Source: Myxococcales bacterium (GTDB lineage: Bacteria > Myxococcota_A > Polyangia > Haliangiales > Haliangiaceae). Taken from it: a stretch of DNA of 64,000 bases. The position numbers were made by a program, and so were the translations under genes. The notes below the pieces were generated by a model, which saw only the letters and a program-made list of their open reading frames with translations, ran no database searches and was not told the DNA's origin. Position 1 is the stretch's first letter. Every line of letters starts with the position of its first letter. Shown one piece after another: positions 25,160-33,098 of this stretch. The stretch spans positions 124,001-188,000 of the forward strand of contig JAQBQE010000051.1 in NCBI GenBank assembly GCA_028287135.1, in the 5' to 3' direction.

Positions 25160-27361
25160 GTGGCGGCGACGCTGACCGACAACGCTCTCGCGGTCCTCCG
25201 CGCTCGCTACCTCGCGCGCGAGAACGGGGTCGTCGTTGAGACGCCGGAGCAGCTCTTCCGCCGGGTCGCGGACCACGTGAGCGCGGCGGAGTCGCGGATC
25301 GGTTACACGTCCGACGAGGTCGCCGCTGCGCGGGCTGCCTTCCAGCGGATGATGTCCACGCTCGAGTTCCTGCCCAACTCGCCAACTCTCATGAACGCGG
25401 GCCGGCCACTTGGTCAGCTCGCCGCCTGTTTCGTGGTTCCCGTCGACGATTCGACCACGGGGGTCTTCGAGGCGGTGCGCTGGGCCGCCGAGATCCAGAA
25501 GACGGGCGGAGGTACGGGCTTCTCGTTCTCCAAGCTGCGTCCCGCGGGCGATCTCGTCGCGTCGACCGGCGGCACTGCCTCGGGTCCCGTGTCGCTGATG
25601 CAGGTGTTCGACGTTGCCACCGAGGCGATCAAGCAGGGCGGGACGCGACGCGGCGCCAACATGGGCATGCTGCGCGTGGATCATCCGGACGTCCTCGAAT
25701 TCATCGCTATCAAGCTGGATCCAGGTCGTATGTCCAACTTCAACCTCTCGGTTGCGGTCACGGACGTCTTCATGAAGGCCGTCAAGGCCGGCACCACCTA
25801 CGACCTCGTCAACCCGCGCACCGGCATCGTCACCGCCAAGCTCGATGCGCGCCGTGTCCTCGATGCGATCGCCAATGCCGCGTGGGCCGTCGGTGATCCC
25901 GGCATGGTCTTCATCGATCGAATCAACGACCTCCATCCCACGCCCGCGCTCGGTCCGATCGAAGCGACAAATCCTTGTGTCACTGGCGACACGCGGGTCT
26001 GGGTCGAAGATCGAGGTCTGGTTCAGATCCGCGAGCTCGTCGGCACGACGCCCCGGATCGCCACGTGGGATGGAGAGCACGTCGTGTTTCGCGCCGCGAC
26101 GCAGGTGATCTGCACCGGCGTTCGACCCGTCCTGCGGCTGTCGACGCGTGAGGGTCTGACCTTGCGGCTCACGGCAGACCATCTGGTCACCACCGAGGCC
26201 GGCGACATCGCAGCGGGCGAGCTGCAGGCCGGCGTGCGGCTTCGCGGTAACGGCGAGTGGTACACGATGGACACGCTCGAAGCGGTCGGTGAGGAGGAGG
26301 TCTTCGACCTCAGTGAGCCGTCGACGAGCCACTTCTTCGCGAACGGCCTGCTCGTCCACAACTGCGGAGAACAGCCACTCCTCCCGTTCGAGTCGTGCAC
26401 GCTCGGCAGCATCGATGTCGGCCGCTTTGTGCGCGACGGCGATCTCGACTGGGCGCGGCTGCGCGCCGTGATTCACGATGCGGTGCGATTCCTCGACGAC
26501 GTGATCGACGCGAACCGGTACCCGCTGCCCGAGATCGAGCGCGCGACCAAGGCCACGCGCAAGATCGGGCTCGGGATCATGGGGTGGGCAGATGCACTCG
26601 CCGCGCTCGAGATCCCGTATGACTCGGAGCCAGCCCTTGAGCTCGCCGGCAAGATGGCTGCCTTCCTCGAAGACGAGTCGCTGGCAGCCTCGCGCGCACT
26701 CGCCGCGCGGCGCGGTGCCTTCCCGTCCTGGAGCGGGTCGCGGTGGGAGCAGGCCGGGGACCGTCCCCTGCGCAATGCGACGACGACCACCATCGCCCCG
26801 ACCGGAACGATCAGCATCATCGCCGGCTGCGCGAGCGGGATCGAGCCGCTGTACGCGCTCGCGTATCGCCGTAACGTCCTCGACGGGGCCGAGCTCACCG
26901 AGGTCAACCCGTCGTTCCAGCGGGTCGCCGCGGAGCGGGGCTTCGCATCGCCCGCGCTGTTCGAGGCGGTCGCCGAGCACGGTGGCGTTCGCGGCCGCGC
27001 CGACGTTCCCGCCGACGTCCAGCGATCGTTCCCGACCGCTCACGACGTCCACCCCACCATGCACGTCCGGATGCAGGCTGCGTTTCAGCGATACGTCCAC
27101 GCCGCCGTCAGCAAGACGATCAACCTCCCGAAGAGCGCCACTCCGCTCGATGTGAAAGCTGCGTACCAGCTCGCGTACGAGCTGGGTTGCAAGGGAATCA
27201 CCGTCTACCGGGACGGCAGCCGCGAGGGCCAGGTGCTCGTCACGGGTGCACGGACTCCGCGTGCGGGAACCACCGCGAGCTGTCCCGAGTGCGGGAACGT
27301 CGTCGTCGTGCAGAGCTCGTGCAGGTTGTGCCGCCACTGCGGCTGGTCGGTTTGCGGATGA
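25160..27361 (+). CDS. nrdJ: Adenosylcobalamin-dependent (class II) ribonucleotide reductase, intein-interrupted
   Basis: Class II reductase that makes deoxyribonucleotides using B12; 733 residues including a 129-residue intein, leaving a 604-residue enzyme after splicing. N-terminal LTDNALAVLRARYLARE is conserved; no ATP cone precedes it. Redox cysteines are in LAACFVVPVDDST and ESCTLGSID. The finger-loop thiyl-radical motif NPCGEQ is split by the intein. Substrate-binding residues appear in TTTIAPTGTISII. The C-terminus carries a zinc-ribbon-like tail: CPECGNVVVVQSSCRLCRHCGWSVCG. GTG start at 25160. It is divergent from a poorly defined exported-protein gene. Confidence 0.95.
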   Translation: MAATLTDNALAVLRARYLARENGVVVETPEQLFRRVADHVSAAESRIGYTSDEVAAARAAFQRMMSTLEFLPNSPTLMNAGRPLGQLAACFVVPVDDSTTGVFEAVRWAAEIQKTGGGTGFSFSKLRPAGDLVASTGGTASGPVSLMQVFDVATEAIKQGGTRRGANMGMLRVDHPDVLEFIAIKLDPGRMSNFNLSVAVTDVFMKAVKAGTTYDLVNPRTGIVTAKLDARRVLDAIANAAWAVGDPGMVFIDRINDLHPTPALGPIEATNPCVTGDTRVWVEDRGLVQIRELVGTTPRIATWDGEHVVFRAATQVICTGVRPVLRLSTREGLTLRLTADHLVTTEAGDIAAGELQAGVRLRGNGEWYTMDTLEAVGEEEVFDLSEPSTSHFFANGLLVHNCGEQPLLPFESCTLGSIDVGRFVRDGDLDWARLRAVIHDAVRFLDDVIDANRYPLPEIERATKATRKIGLGIMGWADALAALEIPYDSEPALELAGKMAAFLEDESLAASRALAARRGAFPSWSGSRWEQAGDRPLRNATTTTIAPTGTISIIAGCASGIEPLYALAYRRNVLDGAELTEVNPSFQRVAAERGFASPALFEAVAEHGGVRGRADVPADVQRSFPTAHDVHPTMHVRMQAAFQRYVHAAVSKTINLPKSATPLDVKAAYQLAYELGCKGITVYRDGSREGQVLVTGARTPRAGTTASCPECGNVVVVQSSCRLCRHCGWSVCG
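25976..26362 (+). mobile_element. Mini-intein within nrdJ (129 aa, no homing endonuclease)
   Basis: Begins at Cys1 (TGT at 25976, residue 273) with block A CVTGDTRVWVEDRG, block B GLTLRLTADHLVTT (TxxH), and block F/G EVFDLSEPSTSHFFANGLLVHN ending in His-Asn at 26362. The +1 residue is Cys (TGC at 26363). All class 1 splicing residues (Cys1, T-x-x-H, penultimate His, terminal Asn, Cys+1) are present, so splicing should be intact. The length leaves no room for a LAGLIDADG or HNH endonuclease. The insertion point is TNP/CGEQ, directly before the predicted thiyl-radical cysteine. Confidence 0.93.
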
Positions 27362-27583
27362 TGACGGCGTGGACATGACGATGGGCGCGTTCAGCAAGCG
27401 TCAAGCCGTGATCCGCCGTCGGTGATCTCGCGCGGTTGCGCGACGCAGTGGCCGACGTCCGGACCGCGATGGCCGGAGGGCGGCGGACGCCGGACGTCAG
27501 CGAAGCGTCGAGAACCCGGCGGCGACTTCGATCGCGACTGCACCACGAACCAGTGCATCGAGACCCAGGTCTGCTTCTGAGCC

Positions 27584-27617
27584 GAAAACGAAAAAGAGCC
27601 CGGCGAACCGGACTCTT
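27584..27617 (-). terminator. Rho-independent terminator
   Basis: Hairpin AAGAGCCCGG-CGAA-CCGGACTCTT (one mismatch, 10-bp stem, GNRA-like loop) followed on the minus strand by TTTTTCGTTTTC. It lies just after the stop of the gene at 27641. Confidence 0.75.
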
Positions 27618-27640
27618 CCATCGCTTATCGAAGTGCTTGC

Positions 27641-28054
27641 TTAGCGGCGGCGGCGGCGGCGAGCCGGGCGCGGCGCGACAGCAGCGGCCTCGAGCTCCTC
27701 GAGGTGCTCGAGCATGCTGATCATCGTGTTGCGCGTGGCCGCGTGCGGCTCGTTCGTGATCGCGCGACCGAGCGAGATGCGAAGCTCCGCACGGAGCTCC
27801 GACTCGATCAGGCGGTAGGTGCGGAGAGCCTCCTCAGGGTCGTAATGATTGAGGTCGGCTTCGCATCCCGTGGCGGCGATCCAGACGGCGGCGAGTGCAG
27901 CGGCGCGGCGGCCGGGCTGCGAGACACCGAAATCCTTGACGGTCGACCGGAGGCGCTGACGAACCAGCGGGATCGGCGGCAGGGCCACCAGTCCGTCGTT
28001 GTCGTCATCGGGCCGACGGAGGACAGGGCGTGTCATTGACTTGTCGGTTTCCAT
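27641..28054 (-). CDS. Hypothetical protein with poly-Arg C-terminus
   Basis: A 137-residue protein starting METDKSMTRPVLRRPDDD; ATG preceded by AGGAC about 10 bases upstream. The central part is helical (PGRRAAALAAVWIAATGCEADLNHYDPEEALRTYRLIESELRAEL), and it ends in Pro/Arg then six consecutive arginines. The mix of a hydrophobic helical middle and a very basic end suggests nucleic-acid or membrane binding, but this is inference; no family recognised. A strong terminator follows. Confidence 0.6.
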   Translation of the reverse strand: METDKSMTRPVLRRPDDDNDGLVALPPIPLVRQRLRSTVKDFGVSQPGRRAAALAAVWIAATGCEADLNHYDPEEALRTYRLIESELRAELRISLGRAITNEPHAATRNTMISMLEHLEELEAAAVAPRPARRRRRR

Positions 28055-28135
28055 GGCTGTTTTGTCCTGGTCTCGCAGCAGGATCCTTGGATTTCCCCCC
28101 CAAAGGCTCGCTCTGCGATGAGCCGCGACCTTGCC

Positions 28136-28157
28136 CGATCGTTTTTGAAAAAGCGAT
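28136..28157. repeat. AT-rich imperfect palindrome
   Basis: CGATCGTTTTTGAAAAAGCGAT: arms ATCG-TTTTT and AAAAA-GCGAT with a single bulge, upstream of the gene that starts at 28054. It could be an operator or part of the promoter region; nothing more specific can be said. Confidence 0.3.
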
Positions 28158-28233
28158 TACTTTCCGCGAGCAACCTAATGAAAAACACGCGGTACCCGAC
28201 GGCTAACCCGAATGCCGCTCAGAAAATTCGCGA

Positions 28234-28254
28234 GGGGGGTTCTGAAGACCCCAG
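28234..28254. terminator. Possible hairpin after the alpha/beta hydrolase gene
   Basis: GGGGT and ACCCC arms around a short loop (within GGGGTTCTGAAGACCCC) lie about 20 bases downstream of the hydrolase stop (28274, minus strand). There is no clear T-tract; weak candidate. Confidence 0.25.
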
Positions 28255-28273
28255 CGACCGATGAAGCGGCGTC

Positions 28274-29197
28274 TCACTCTCGAGGACGCGGGTCGATCAG
28301 CTGACGGTTCACGCCAGGGTCGACGACATCGATCCGGCGCGCGATGAAGTCGCGGATCGTCCAGTCGACGAGGTTCGGACGCTCGATGGGAGCGGTGTGA
28401 GACGCGTTCGGAATCTCGAGCAGCTCGGCCCCGGGAATCGCCTCCGCCATCGCCCGGCTCCGCTCGGGAGGTGTGAAGCCGTCCCGGCCGCCGGCGACGA
28501 CCAGCGTGGGCACCTTCACCTCGGGGAGGAGCTCTTCTGCGCTGTGGCGGCCTGCGGACGCCAGCATCGTCACGAACAGCCGGACATCGATCCGCGACAT
28601 CCCCTCGAGGTAGGGCATGAAGTCCTCCGGCTCGACGAGCTCACGGCGGATCTCCAGCCGGCTCGCGACCTCGTAGGCGAGCCGGGTCGGCAGCAGCGTG
28701 CGGCTCAGTCGATTGAGGACCTTCGGCATCCGACCGATCCACTTCTGGATCGTCGGCAGCAGCTCCTCGAGCGTTGCCGATCCCTTGAACGTACGTAATG
28801 GATAGGAAGGCGCACCGCACACGAGCACGAGCCCGGCGACCCGGTCGGCGTGGCGCCGATAGGTCTCGAGCGCGACCTGGACACCCATCGAATGACCGAC
28901 CAGCACTGCACGGTCGACGAGCGCATCATCGAGGACACACGCGACATCATCCGCGAGGTCCTCGATCGTCACGCGCGCAGCATCCTGCGGAGCAGCCGTG
29001 CGGCCATGGCCGCGGTAATGAGGGTGCAGTCCGAACCGCTTCCCGAGATCTGCTCTCAGGTAGCGCCAGACGTACCCATCACACCCGATGCCGTCACAGA
29101 GCAGCACCGGTGTCGTGTGGCCCCGTTCGCCCCACGACTCATAGAAAAGTGGGCTGCCATCGCTGGGCGCAACGGCGTATCCCCACGCCGCCTGCAC
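28274..29197 (-). CDS. Alpha/beta-fold hydrolase
   Basis: A 307-residue soluble hydrolase. Oxyanion-region LLCDGIGCDGYVW, nucleophile elbow VLVGHSMGVQVALE (Ser about 101), acid Asp in VVAGGRDGFTPPE and His in NASHTAPIE give a complete catalytic triad. The lid region (residues 140-200) resembles that of esterase/lactonase/haloperoxidase relatives. Substrate is unknown. It starts with GTG 10 bases after the stop of the small ribbon-helix-helix-like gene, so the two are likely co-transcribed. Confidence 0.85.
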   Translation of the reverse strand: MQAAWGYAVAPSDGSPLFYESWGERGHTTPVLLCDGIGCDGYVWRYLRADLGKRFGLHPHYRGHGRTAAPQDAARVTIEDLADDVACVLDDALVDRAVLVGHSMGVQVALETYRRHADRVAGLVLVCGAPSYPLRTFKGSATLEELLPTIQKWIGRMPKVLNRLSRTLLPTRLAYEVASRLEIRRELVEPEDFMPYLEGMSRIDVRLFVTMLASAGRHSAEELLPEVKVPTLVVAGGRDGFTPPERSRAMAEAIPGAELLEIPNASHTAPIERPNLVDWTIRDFIARRIDVVDPGVNRQLIDPRPRE

Positions 29198-29207
29198 CGG
29201 TCAGCTC

Positions 29208-29408
29208 CTAGGCGATCTCTTTCTCGTCTTCCTCGCCGGGGAACTCGTTCACCGACGGGTATTTCATGATCTCCTTGCGGGCGATCTTCCACGCCTTCTG
29301 GACAATCCATGAAAGAGACCGGTCCTGCCGGGTCGCTTCGTCTTGGATTTCCTTCAGCATGTCTTCGGGAAAATACAGGGACTGCTTGCGCTTATCGGAG
29401 CCGGCCAT
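29208..29408 (-). CDS. Small ribbon-helix-helix-like protein (myxobacterial type)
   Basis: A 66-residue protein, MAGSDKRKQSLYFPEDMLKE..., with a short beta strand QSLYFPEDM then two helices (LKEIQDEATRQDRSLSWIVQKAWKIARKEI), matching a ribbon-helix-helix fold. It strongly recalls a conserved family of small proteins found in Myxococcota (I associate it with TIGR04563). DNA binding is expected from the fold, but the target is unknown. It is upstream of the alpha/beta hydrolase with a 10-base gap, and divergent from the DksA-like gene. Confidence 0.7.
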   Translation of the reverse strand: MAGSDKRKQSLYFPEDMLKEIQDEATRQDRSLSWIVQKAWKIARKEIMKYPSVNEFPGEEDEKEIA

Positions 29409-29569
29409 ACGGGAGCTAGTTTCGATGTCTGCCTACAGGGTGTCAAGACGTCCGCCTCTGTAAGACGATCCGTTCGGGGGGGTTGTCATGACCCTCGTGC
29501 ACCACTATCCTACCGCGCTTTCGACAACGCCGTTTCTCGACGAAGCAGACCCGTTTGGGGGGAATCACC

Positions 29570-29965
29570 GTGAGCACAGCGACCGCCACCGCATCCAAAG
29601 CACTCACGAAGAAGGAGCTGAAGAAGTTTCAGGAGCTGCTGGAGGACAAGCGTAAAGTCGTTCTCGAGCGTGCCCGCCAGATGCTCTCCGAGGGCATGGT
29701 GCTCGACGCAAACGATCTCCCGGACGAGATGGATCTCGCATCGAGCGAGTACATCCAGTCGTTCGAGTTCCGCCTTCGTGGTCGCGAGAAGAGCCTGCTG
29801 ACCAAGCTCGACCACGCGCTCAAGAAGATCGAGGACGGATCGTTCGGGATCTGCGAGATCTGCGAGGAGCCGATCGGCAAGAAGCGCCTCGAGGCGCGGC
29901 CCGAGACGAGCCTCTGCATCAAGTGCAAAGAAGATCAGGAGCGCGAAGAGCGCACGATGGGCTGA
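29570..29965 (+). CDS. DksA/TraR-family C4 zinc-finger regulator
   Basis: A 131-residue DksA-type protein. An N-terminal coiled coil (LTKKELKKFQELLEDKRKVVLERARQML) carries the tip motif DLPDEMDLASSEY, followed by the canonical zinc finger CEICEEPIGKKRLEARPETSLCIKCKE (C-x2-C, C-x2-C). DksA binds the RNA polymerase secondary channel and acts with ppGpp; Asp residues in the tip are consistent with that activity. The start is GTG 29570, preceded by GGGGGGA. The longer TTG start upstream is unlikely. Confidence 0.85.
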   Translation: MSTATATASKALTKKELKKFQELLEDKRKVVLERARQMLSEGMVLDANDLPDEMDLASSEYIQSFEFRLRGREKSLLTKLDHALKKIEDGSFGICEICEEPIGKKRLEARPETSLCIKCKEDQEREERTMG

Positions 29966-30046
29966 TCGTGAACGCTCCCTCGGGGGCGTGATGACAACGG
30001 CCCACGAAAGGCGCGAGCGTCATGGCTCCTCTGCTACCGTGAGGCC

Positions 30047-30571
30047 ATGGCGGATAACGATCCGGACCGCAGGAAGTTCCTGAAGGCCGCGACGTGCGCC
30101 GTCGGCACGGGCGTCGGGCTGATGGTCGCGGTGCCGGTGATCCGGCTCGTCGTCGATCCCGCGACGCGGACGACGGTGACGGGCCCGACCGAGCCGCTCG
30201 ATCTCGGCAACGTCGATCGGTTTCGTGTCGGCGCGCCACCACGGCGCGTCGAGGTGATCGCACCGATGGTGAAGGATGGCTGGACCTCGGCGCGCGACGT
30301 CGTCCTCGGCGCTGCGTGGATCCGGCGCACCGAGCCGACGAAGATCGAGGCGCTGTCGGCCGTGTGTCCGCACCTGGGTTGCGCGATCGGCTGGGAGGGC
30401 AAGGACTTCCTGTGTCCGTGCCACGACAGCCGGTTCTCGGTCACCGGTGAGAAGCAGTCCGGGCCGTCGGAGCGCGGGCTTGACCCGCTTCCCGTCGAGG
30501 TCCGGAACGGCCGGCTCCAGCTGACGTGGGTCCGCTACAAGCCGGGCAGCGCGACGCGGGAGCAGGTGTGA
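30047..30571 (+). CDS. Rieske iron-sulfur protein of a cytochrome bc-type complex
   Basis: A 174-residue Rieske subunit. The N-terminus DRRKFLKAATCAVGTGVGLMVAVPVI has a twin-arginine RRKFLK motif and hydrophobic anchor, as for Tat-exported Rieske proteins. The [2Fe-2S] motifs are CPHLGCAIGW and CPCHDSRF (C-x-H-x(n)-C-x2-H). It overlaps the next gene by 4 bases (GTGA), so the two subunits are made together. It should oxidise quinol and reduce the cytochrome partner. Confidence 0.9.
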   Translation: MADNDPDRRKFLKAATCAVGTGVGLMVAVPVIRLVVDPATRTTVTGPTEPLDLGNVDRFRVGAPPRRVEVIAPMVKDGWTSARDVVLGAAWIRRTEPTKIEALSAVCPHLGCAIGWEGKDFLCPCHDSRFSVTGEKQSGPSERGLDPLPVEVRNGRLQLTWVRYKPGSATREQV

Positions 30572-32268
30572 TCCGAGCCTTTCTCCGCGATCGGATCCCG
30601 CTCGATCGCAACGGCGCGATGATGGCCGGTGGCGTCTCGTTCGCCCACGTGTTCGGCACCGTGCTCGTGTTCCTCCTCGGGATCCAGGTGGTCACCGGGA
30701 TCGCGCTCGCCGCGTTCTACAGCCCGTCGGCGACCGACGCGTGGGCCTCGGTCGCGTACATCCAGGACCAGGCGAGCCTCGGCTGGCTCGTCCGCGGGCT
30801 TCACTATCACGGCGGCTCTGCGCTCGTGATCGTCGCCGGGATCCACCTGCTCCAGACCGCGATCGCCGGTGCGTACAAGCAGCCGCGCGAGATCGTCTGG
30901 TGGCTCGGCGTCGTGTTGCTCGTCCTGCTGATCGCGTGGTCGATCACCGGCTACTGGCTGCGCTGGGATCAGGCGGGCTACTGGGCGAGCCAGGTCGAGA
31001 TCGGCATCGCCGCGGGCACGCCCGTCGTGGGTGGAGCGATCCGTGCGGTCGCGATCGGTGGCAACGAGCCCGGCAACCTGACCCTGACTCGCGCGTACGC
31101 GATGCACGTCGTCGCACTCCCCGTGCTCGTCACGCTTCTCACCGTGTTCCACATCTGGCTGGCGCGTCGTCACGGCACAACGCCCATGCGCGTCGCTCGC
31201 AACGCGGTCCCGCGGTGGCCGCAGCAGACGCTGCGCGACGTGATCGCGATGGCGATCGTGTTCGCCGTGCTCCTCGCCGTGGTGATCGTGACCGGCGGCG
31301 CCGACCTCGCAGCGCCCGCGGATCCCACGCAGGCGTACGACGCGCGGCCGCTGTGGCCCGTGCGCTGGCTGTTCGAGCTTCGCGTGCTCGCGGGCAGTGC
31401 CGAGCAGCTCGTCGCGATGGCAGCACCCGCGGTGGTCGGCGGGTTCCTCGTCGCGCTGCCGCTGCTCGATCACGGCATGGAGCGCCGTCCTCGCAAGCGC
31501 AAGCTGTGGCTCGGTGCGCTCGCAGGTCTGTTCGCGATGATCGGCGCGCTGACCGTCGCGTCGTTCACGCGCGATGCCAATGACCCGGAGCTCGCGAAGC
31601 GCCAGGCCACGTCCGAGGTGCTGGCGACCCGCGCGCGCAAGCTGGCCGTCGAGAACGGCGTGCCGGTCACCGGCGCGCTCGACGTGTTCAAGACAGCGAG
31701 GTTCTGGACGGCGCGCACGCTGTTCGCTTCGCGGTGCGCGAACTGTCACGACGCCGACAGCAAGGAGCGCAAGGGCCCGGTGATCGCCCCGGGCCACGGC
31801 GATCGCGCATGGCTACTGGCGTTTTTGAAGGCACCGAGCGCGGACCAGTTCTGGGGTCGCACCAAGTTCGCGAAGGCCGAGGCGGCGATGAAGCCGGTCG
31901 AGCTCAGCGCGACCGATCTCGCCGATCTGGTCGAGATGCTCTACGCCGAGAGCGGTGCCGAGGACCTCGACATCAAGAAGCGCGATCGCGGTCTCAACCT
32001 GTTCGAGAGCGCGTGCACCGATTGCCACGCTCGCGATGAAGGCTCCCCCGGTGCTGCCGGCCCGTCGCTCGCCGGACTCGGCAGCCGCTCCTACTACCTG
32101 AGCGTCATCAGCAATCCGAAGTCGGCACTGCATATGGGACCCGCTAACAGCGAGATGCCGCGCTTCGATCGCGAGCTGACGGTCGTCGAGCGCGACGCCT
32201 TGGCCGAGTACCTCGTGTGGTTGCGTACCGCGAGCACGCAGGATCTGATCGGTCTCGGCCCGCTCTGA
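30568..32268 (+). CDS. Cytochrome b fused to a diheme cytochrome c domain
   Basis: A 566-residue fusion. The N-terminal half is a cytochrome b6-like four-helix core with paired heme-ligand histidines in GLHYHGGSALVIVAGIHLLQ and YAMHVVALPVLVTLLTVFHIW. Two to three more membrane helices follow (around residues 220-250, 280-300, 310-335), resembling subunit IV. The C-terminal 190 residues carry two c-type heme sites, CANCH (about 390) and CTDCH (about 482). The Rieske gene is just upstream. This places quinol oxidation and cytochrome c in one polypeptide plus Rieske. Confidence 0.88.
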   Translation: MIRAFLRDRIPLDRNGAMMAGGVSFAHVFGTVLVFLLGIQVVTGIALAAFYSPSATDAWASVAYIQDQASLGWLVRGLHYHGGSALVIVAGIHLLQTAIAGAYKQPREIVWWLGVVLLVLLIAWSITGYWLRWDQAGYWASQVEIGIAAGTPVVGGAIRAVAIGGNEPGNLTLTRAYAMHVVALPVLVTLLTVFHIWLARRHGTTPMRVARNAVPRWPQQTLRDVIAMAIVFAVLLAVVIVTGGADLAAPADPTQAYDARPLWPVRWLFELRVLAGSAEQLVAMAAPAVVGGFLVALPLLDHGMERRPRKRKLWLGALAGLFAMIGALTVASFTRDANDPELAKRQATSEVLATRARKLAVENGVPVTGALDVFKTARFWTARTLFASRCANCHDADSKERKGPVIAPGHGDRAWLLAFLKAPSADQFWGRTKFAKAEAAMKPVELSATDLADLVEMLYAESGAEDLDIKKRDRGLNLFESACTDCHARDEGSPGAAGPSLAGLGSRSYYLSVISNPKSALHMGPANSEMPRFDRELTVVERDALAEYLVWLRTASTQDLIGLGPL

Positions 32269-32274
32269 TCGCGA

Positions 32275-33066
32275 TCAGGATGCGCTGACGACGAGCACGA
32301 GATATCTGACCTCGATCTCGAGGTTGTTCGTCGCAAACGAGAAGTCTTCCCCGCCGGAATAGGCCGGCGCGGACCCGCTCTCCGTGTACATCTCGCCGGG
32401 CCAGCCTCCGTCCATCGTCACCGACGGTGTGGGAGGACCGACCATGGTGTCCTGCAGGAACACGGCCCCGAGGTGCACTCCGTTCGGTAGCGGCGTGCTG
32501 TCGAGCGATCGGTAGCTGGTCCCGTCGAACGAGCCTGCCGAGGCCCGTGAGACCCCGCCGATCTCGTTGAGCTCGACGAAGTACCCGGTGGTGGACGACG
32601 AGTCGTTCACGCCGAGAGCGAGCTGGTGCTGCACGGAGCCGCCGAGCTTCGCGAGAATATCGATCCCGAGCGCGATCCTGATATCGGAGACCTGTCCCGT
32701 GACGAACCCGGATCCGGTCCCGATCCCGTCGTAGTGGATCGAGTCGGCACCCTGCGTCCACGTGCCCGGTCCACCGAGTGTCATCGGCTGATCGCCCGGC
32801 ATGAACGTGAACAGCGTCAGGGTCTGGCGTGGGTTCGTCGGCTCCGGATCGCAGTCGTCGCCGACGCGGTCCCCGTCACCATCGTCGTGAGGACCGGGCA
32901 GATGCGGGCACAGGTCGTCGACATTCGCGATGCCGTCGCCGTCCTCGTCATGTCCGATCGGCGCGGTGCTGTCCACGCCGGCATCGGTCGTGTCGAAGCC
33001 GATCCGACCGCATCCTGCGAGAAGGAGCGCGATGACGGCGGGTCCGTGCACGACGCACCGTAACAC
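32275..33066 (-). CDS. Lipoprotein with thrombospondin type 3 repeats
   Basis: A 263-residue putative outer-surface lipoprotein. The signal sequence ends with LLAGC; a calcium-binding thrombospondin type 3 segment follows (HDEDGDGIANVDDLCPHLPGPHDDGDGDRVGDDCD, residues about 39-75). The rest (about 190 aa) is a beta-rich domain, probably a jelly-roll (GGPGTWTQGADSIHY...SDIRIALGIDI), without recognised catalytic residues. Ca-dependent adhesion or cell-surface binding is plausible. It is divergent from the catalase-like gene. Confidence 0.75.
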   Translation of the reverse strand: MLRCVVHGPAVIALLLAGCGRIGFDTTDAGVDSTAPIGHDEDGDGIANVDDLCPHLPGPHDDGDGDRVGDDCDPEPTNPRQTLTLFTFMPGDQPMTLGGPGTWTQGADSIHYDGIGTGSGFVTGQVSDIRIALGIDILAKLGGSVQHQLALGVNDSSSTTGYFVELNEIGGVSRASAGSFDGTSYRSLDSTPLPNGVHLGAVFLQDTMVGPPTPSVTMDGGWPGEMYTESGSAPAYSGGEDFSFATNNLEIEVRYLVLVVSAS

Positions 33067-33098
33067 TCCGGGGCTCGTGATTTGCAGAGCTGCATCCC

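Noticed and set aside
25277..27397. Large minus-strand ORF (up to 901 aa) opposite nrdJ
   Set aside because: Antisense to nrdJ, which has all catalytic motifs. Only the part downstream of about 25084 (24692-25084) looks coding.
27391..27720. ORFs between nrdJ and the 137-aa gene
   Set aside because: Overlap one another on both strands, lack ribosome-binding sites, and one runs through a terminator.
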